Assembly (NCBI GenBank): GCA_013152845.1
Contig: JAADFM010000138.1
Location: 1-5,196 of the forward strand
Origin: Methanobacteriota archaeon
GTDB lineage: Archaea > Hydrothermarchaeota > Hydrothermarchaeia > Hydrothermarchaeales > JAADFM01
Direction: 5' to 3'
DNA length: 5,196 nucleotides
Of the stretch, positions 5,161 to 5,196 are shown piece by piece. The notes under the pieces were generated by a model. The model worked only from the letters and a program-made list of their open reading frames with translations, ran no database searches and had not been told where the DNA came from. Each line of letters opens with the position of its first letter. The stretch's first letter is position 1. The position numbers and the translations under genes are program-made.

Positions 5161-5196
5161 ATGGAACGCAACAGGCACGGTGCTTACCCGGTCGTT
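5161..5196 (+). CDS. Start of an unidentified rightward gene, cut by the window edge
   Basis: Twelve open codons, MERNRHGAYPVV, run off the right edge. The ATG follows an AT-rich stretch with a TATA-like box about 30 nt upstream, and codons fit the GC-rich style of the window. There is no strong Shine-Dalgarno site, only TAGG, so a leaderless or near-leaderless start is likely. The fragment is too short to assign a family. Confidence 0.4.
   Translation, partial: MERNRHGAYPVV

Overview
The window most likely comes from a GC-rich archaeal chromosome, probably euryarchaeal and possibly Thermoplasmatota-like; the phylum is a low-confidence guess. The archaeal signs are TATA boxes about 25-50 nt ahead of several start codons (one spaced for a leaderless mRNA), a GlmU-type enzyme of the archaeal two-domain kind, and a short TFS/RPB9-like zinc ribbon protein. 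No rRNA, tRNA, CRISPR array, insertion sequence or phage gene is visible. This is compact housekeeping DNA.

Layout. Positions 1-40 hold the start of a leftward gene whose first 13 residues look like a ribbon-helix-helix DNA-binding protein. Positions 99-2548 are a leftward two-gene operon, glmU-like then argJ, separated by 2 nt. A 133-nt divergent spacer (2549-2681) carries a promoter for each direction. Positions 2682-3121 are a rightward cyclophilin-type prolyl isomerase gene, disrupted by a frameshift at a run of five C. It converges with, and overlaps by 17 nt, a leftward pair: a phosphohexomutase (3454-4824) followed by a small unknown membrane protein (3105-3467) that overlaps the mutase end by 14 nt. 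Upstream of the mutase is a 50-residue zinc ribbon protein (4882-5034). A second divergent spacer (5035-5160) leads to the first 12 codons of a rightward gene cut by the window edge.

How the genes fit together. The mutase and the GlmU-like enzyme can act in sequence: hexose(amine)-6-phosphate to 1-phosphate, then acetylation and nucleotide transfer to give a UDP-sugar such as UDP-GlcNAc for glycans or glycoproteins. ArgJ belongs to the acetyl-ornithine route of arginine synthesis, so its operon with glmU is metabolically mixed; the two share use of acetyl groups, but any functional link is inference.

I see no clear undescribed multi-gene system. The points most worth a second look are the cyclophilin frameshift, the glycine-poor sugar-binding loop of the mutase, the lengthened segment before the ArgJ self-cleavage site, the leaderless promoter of glmU, and the small genes that length filters would miss.
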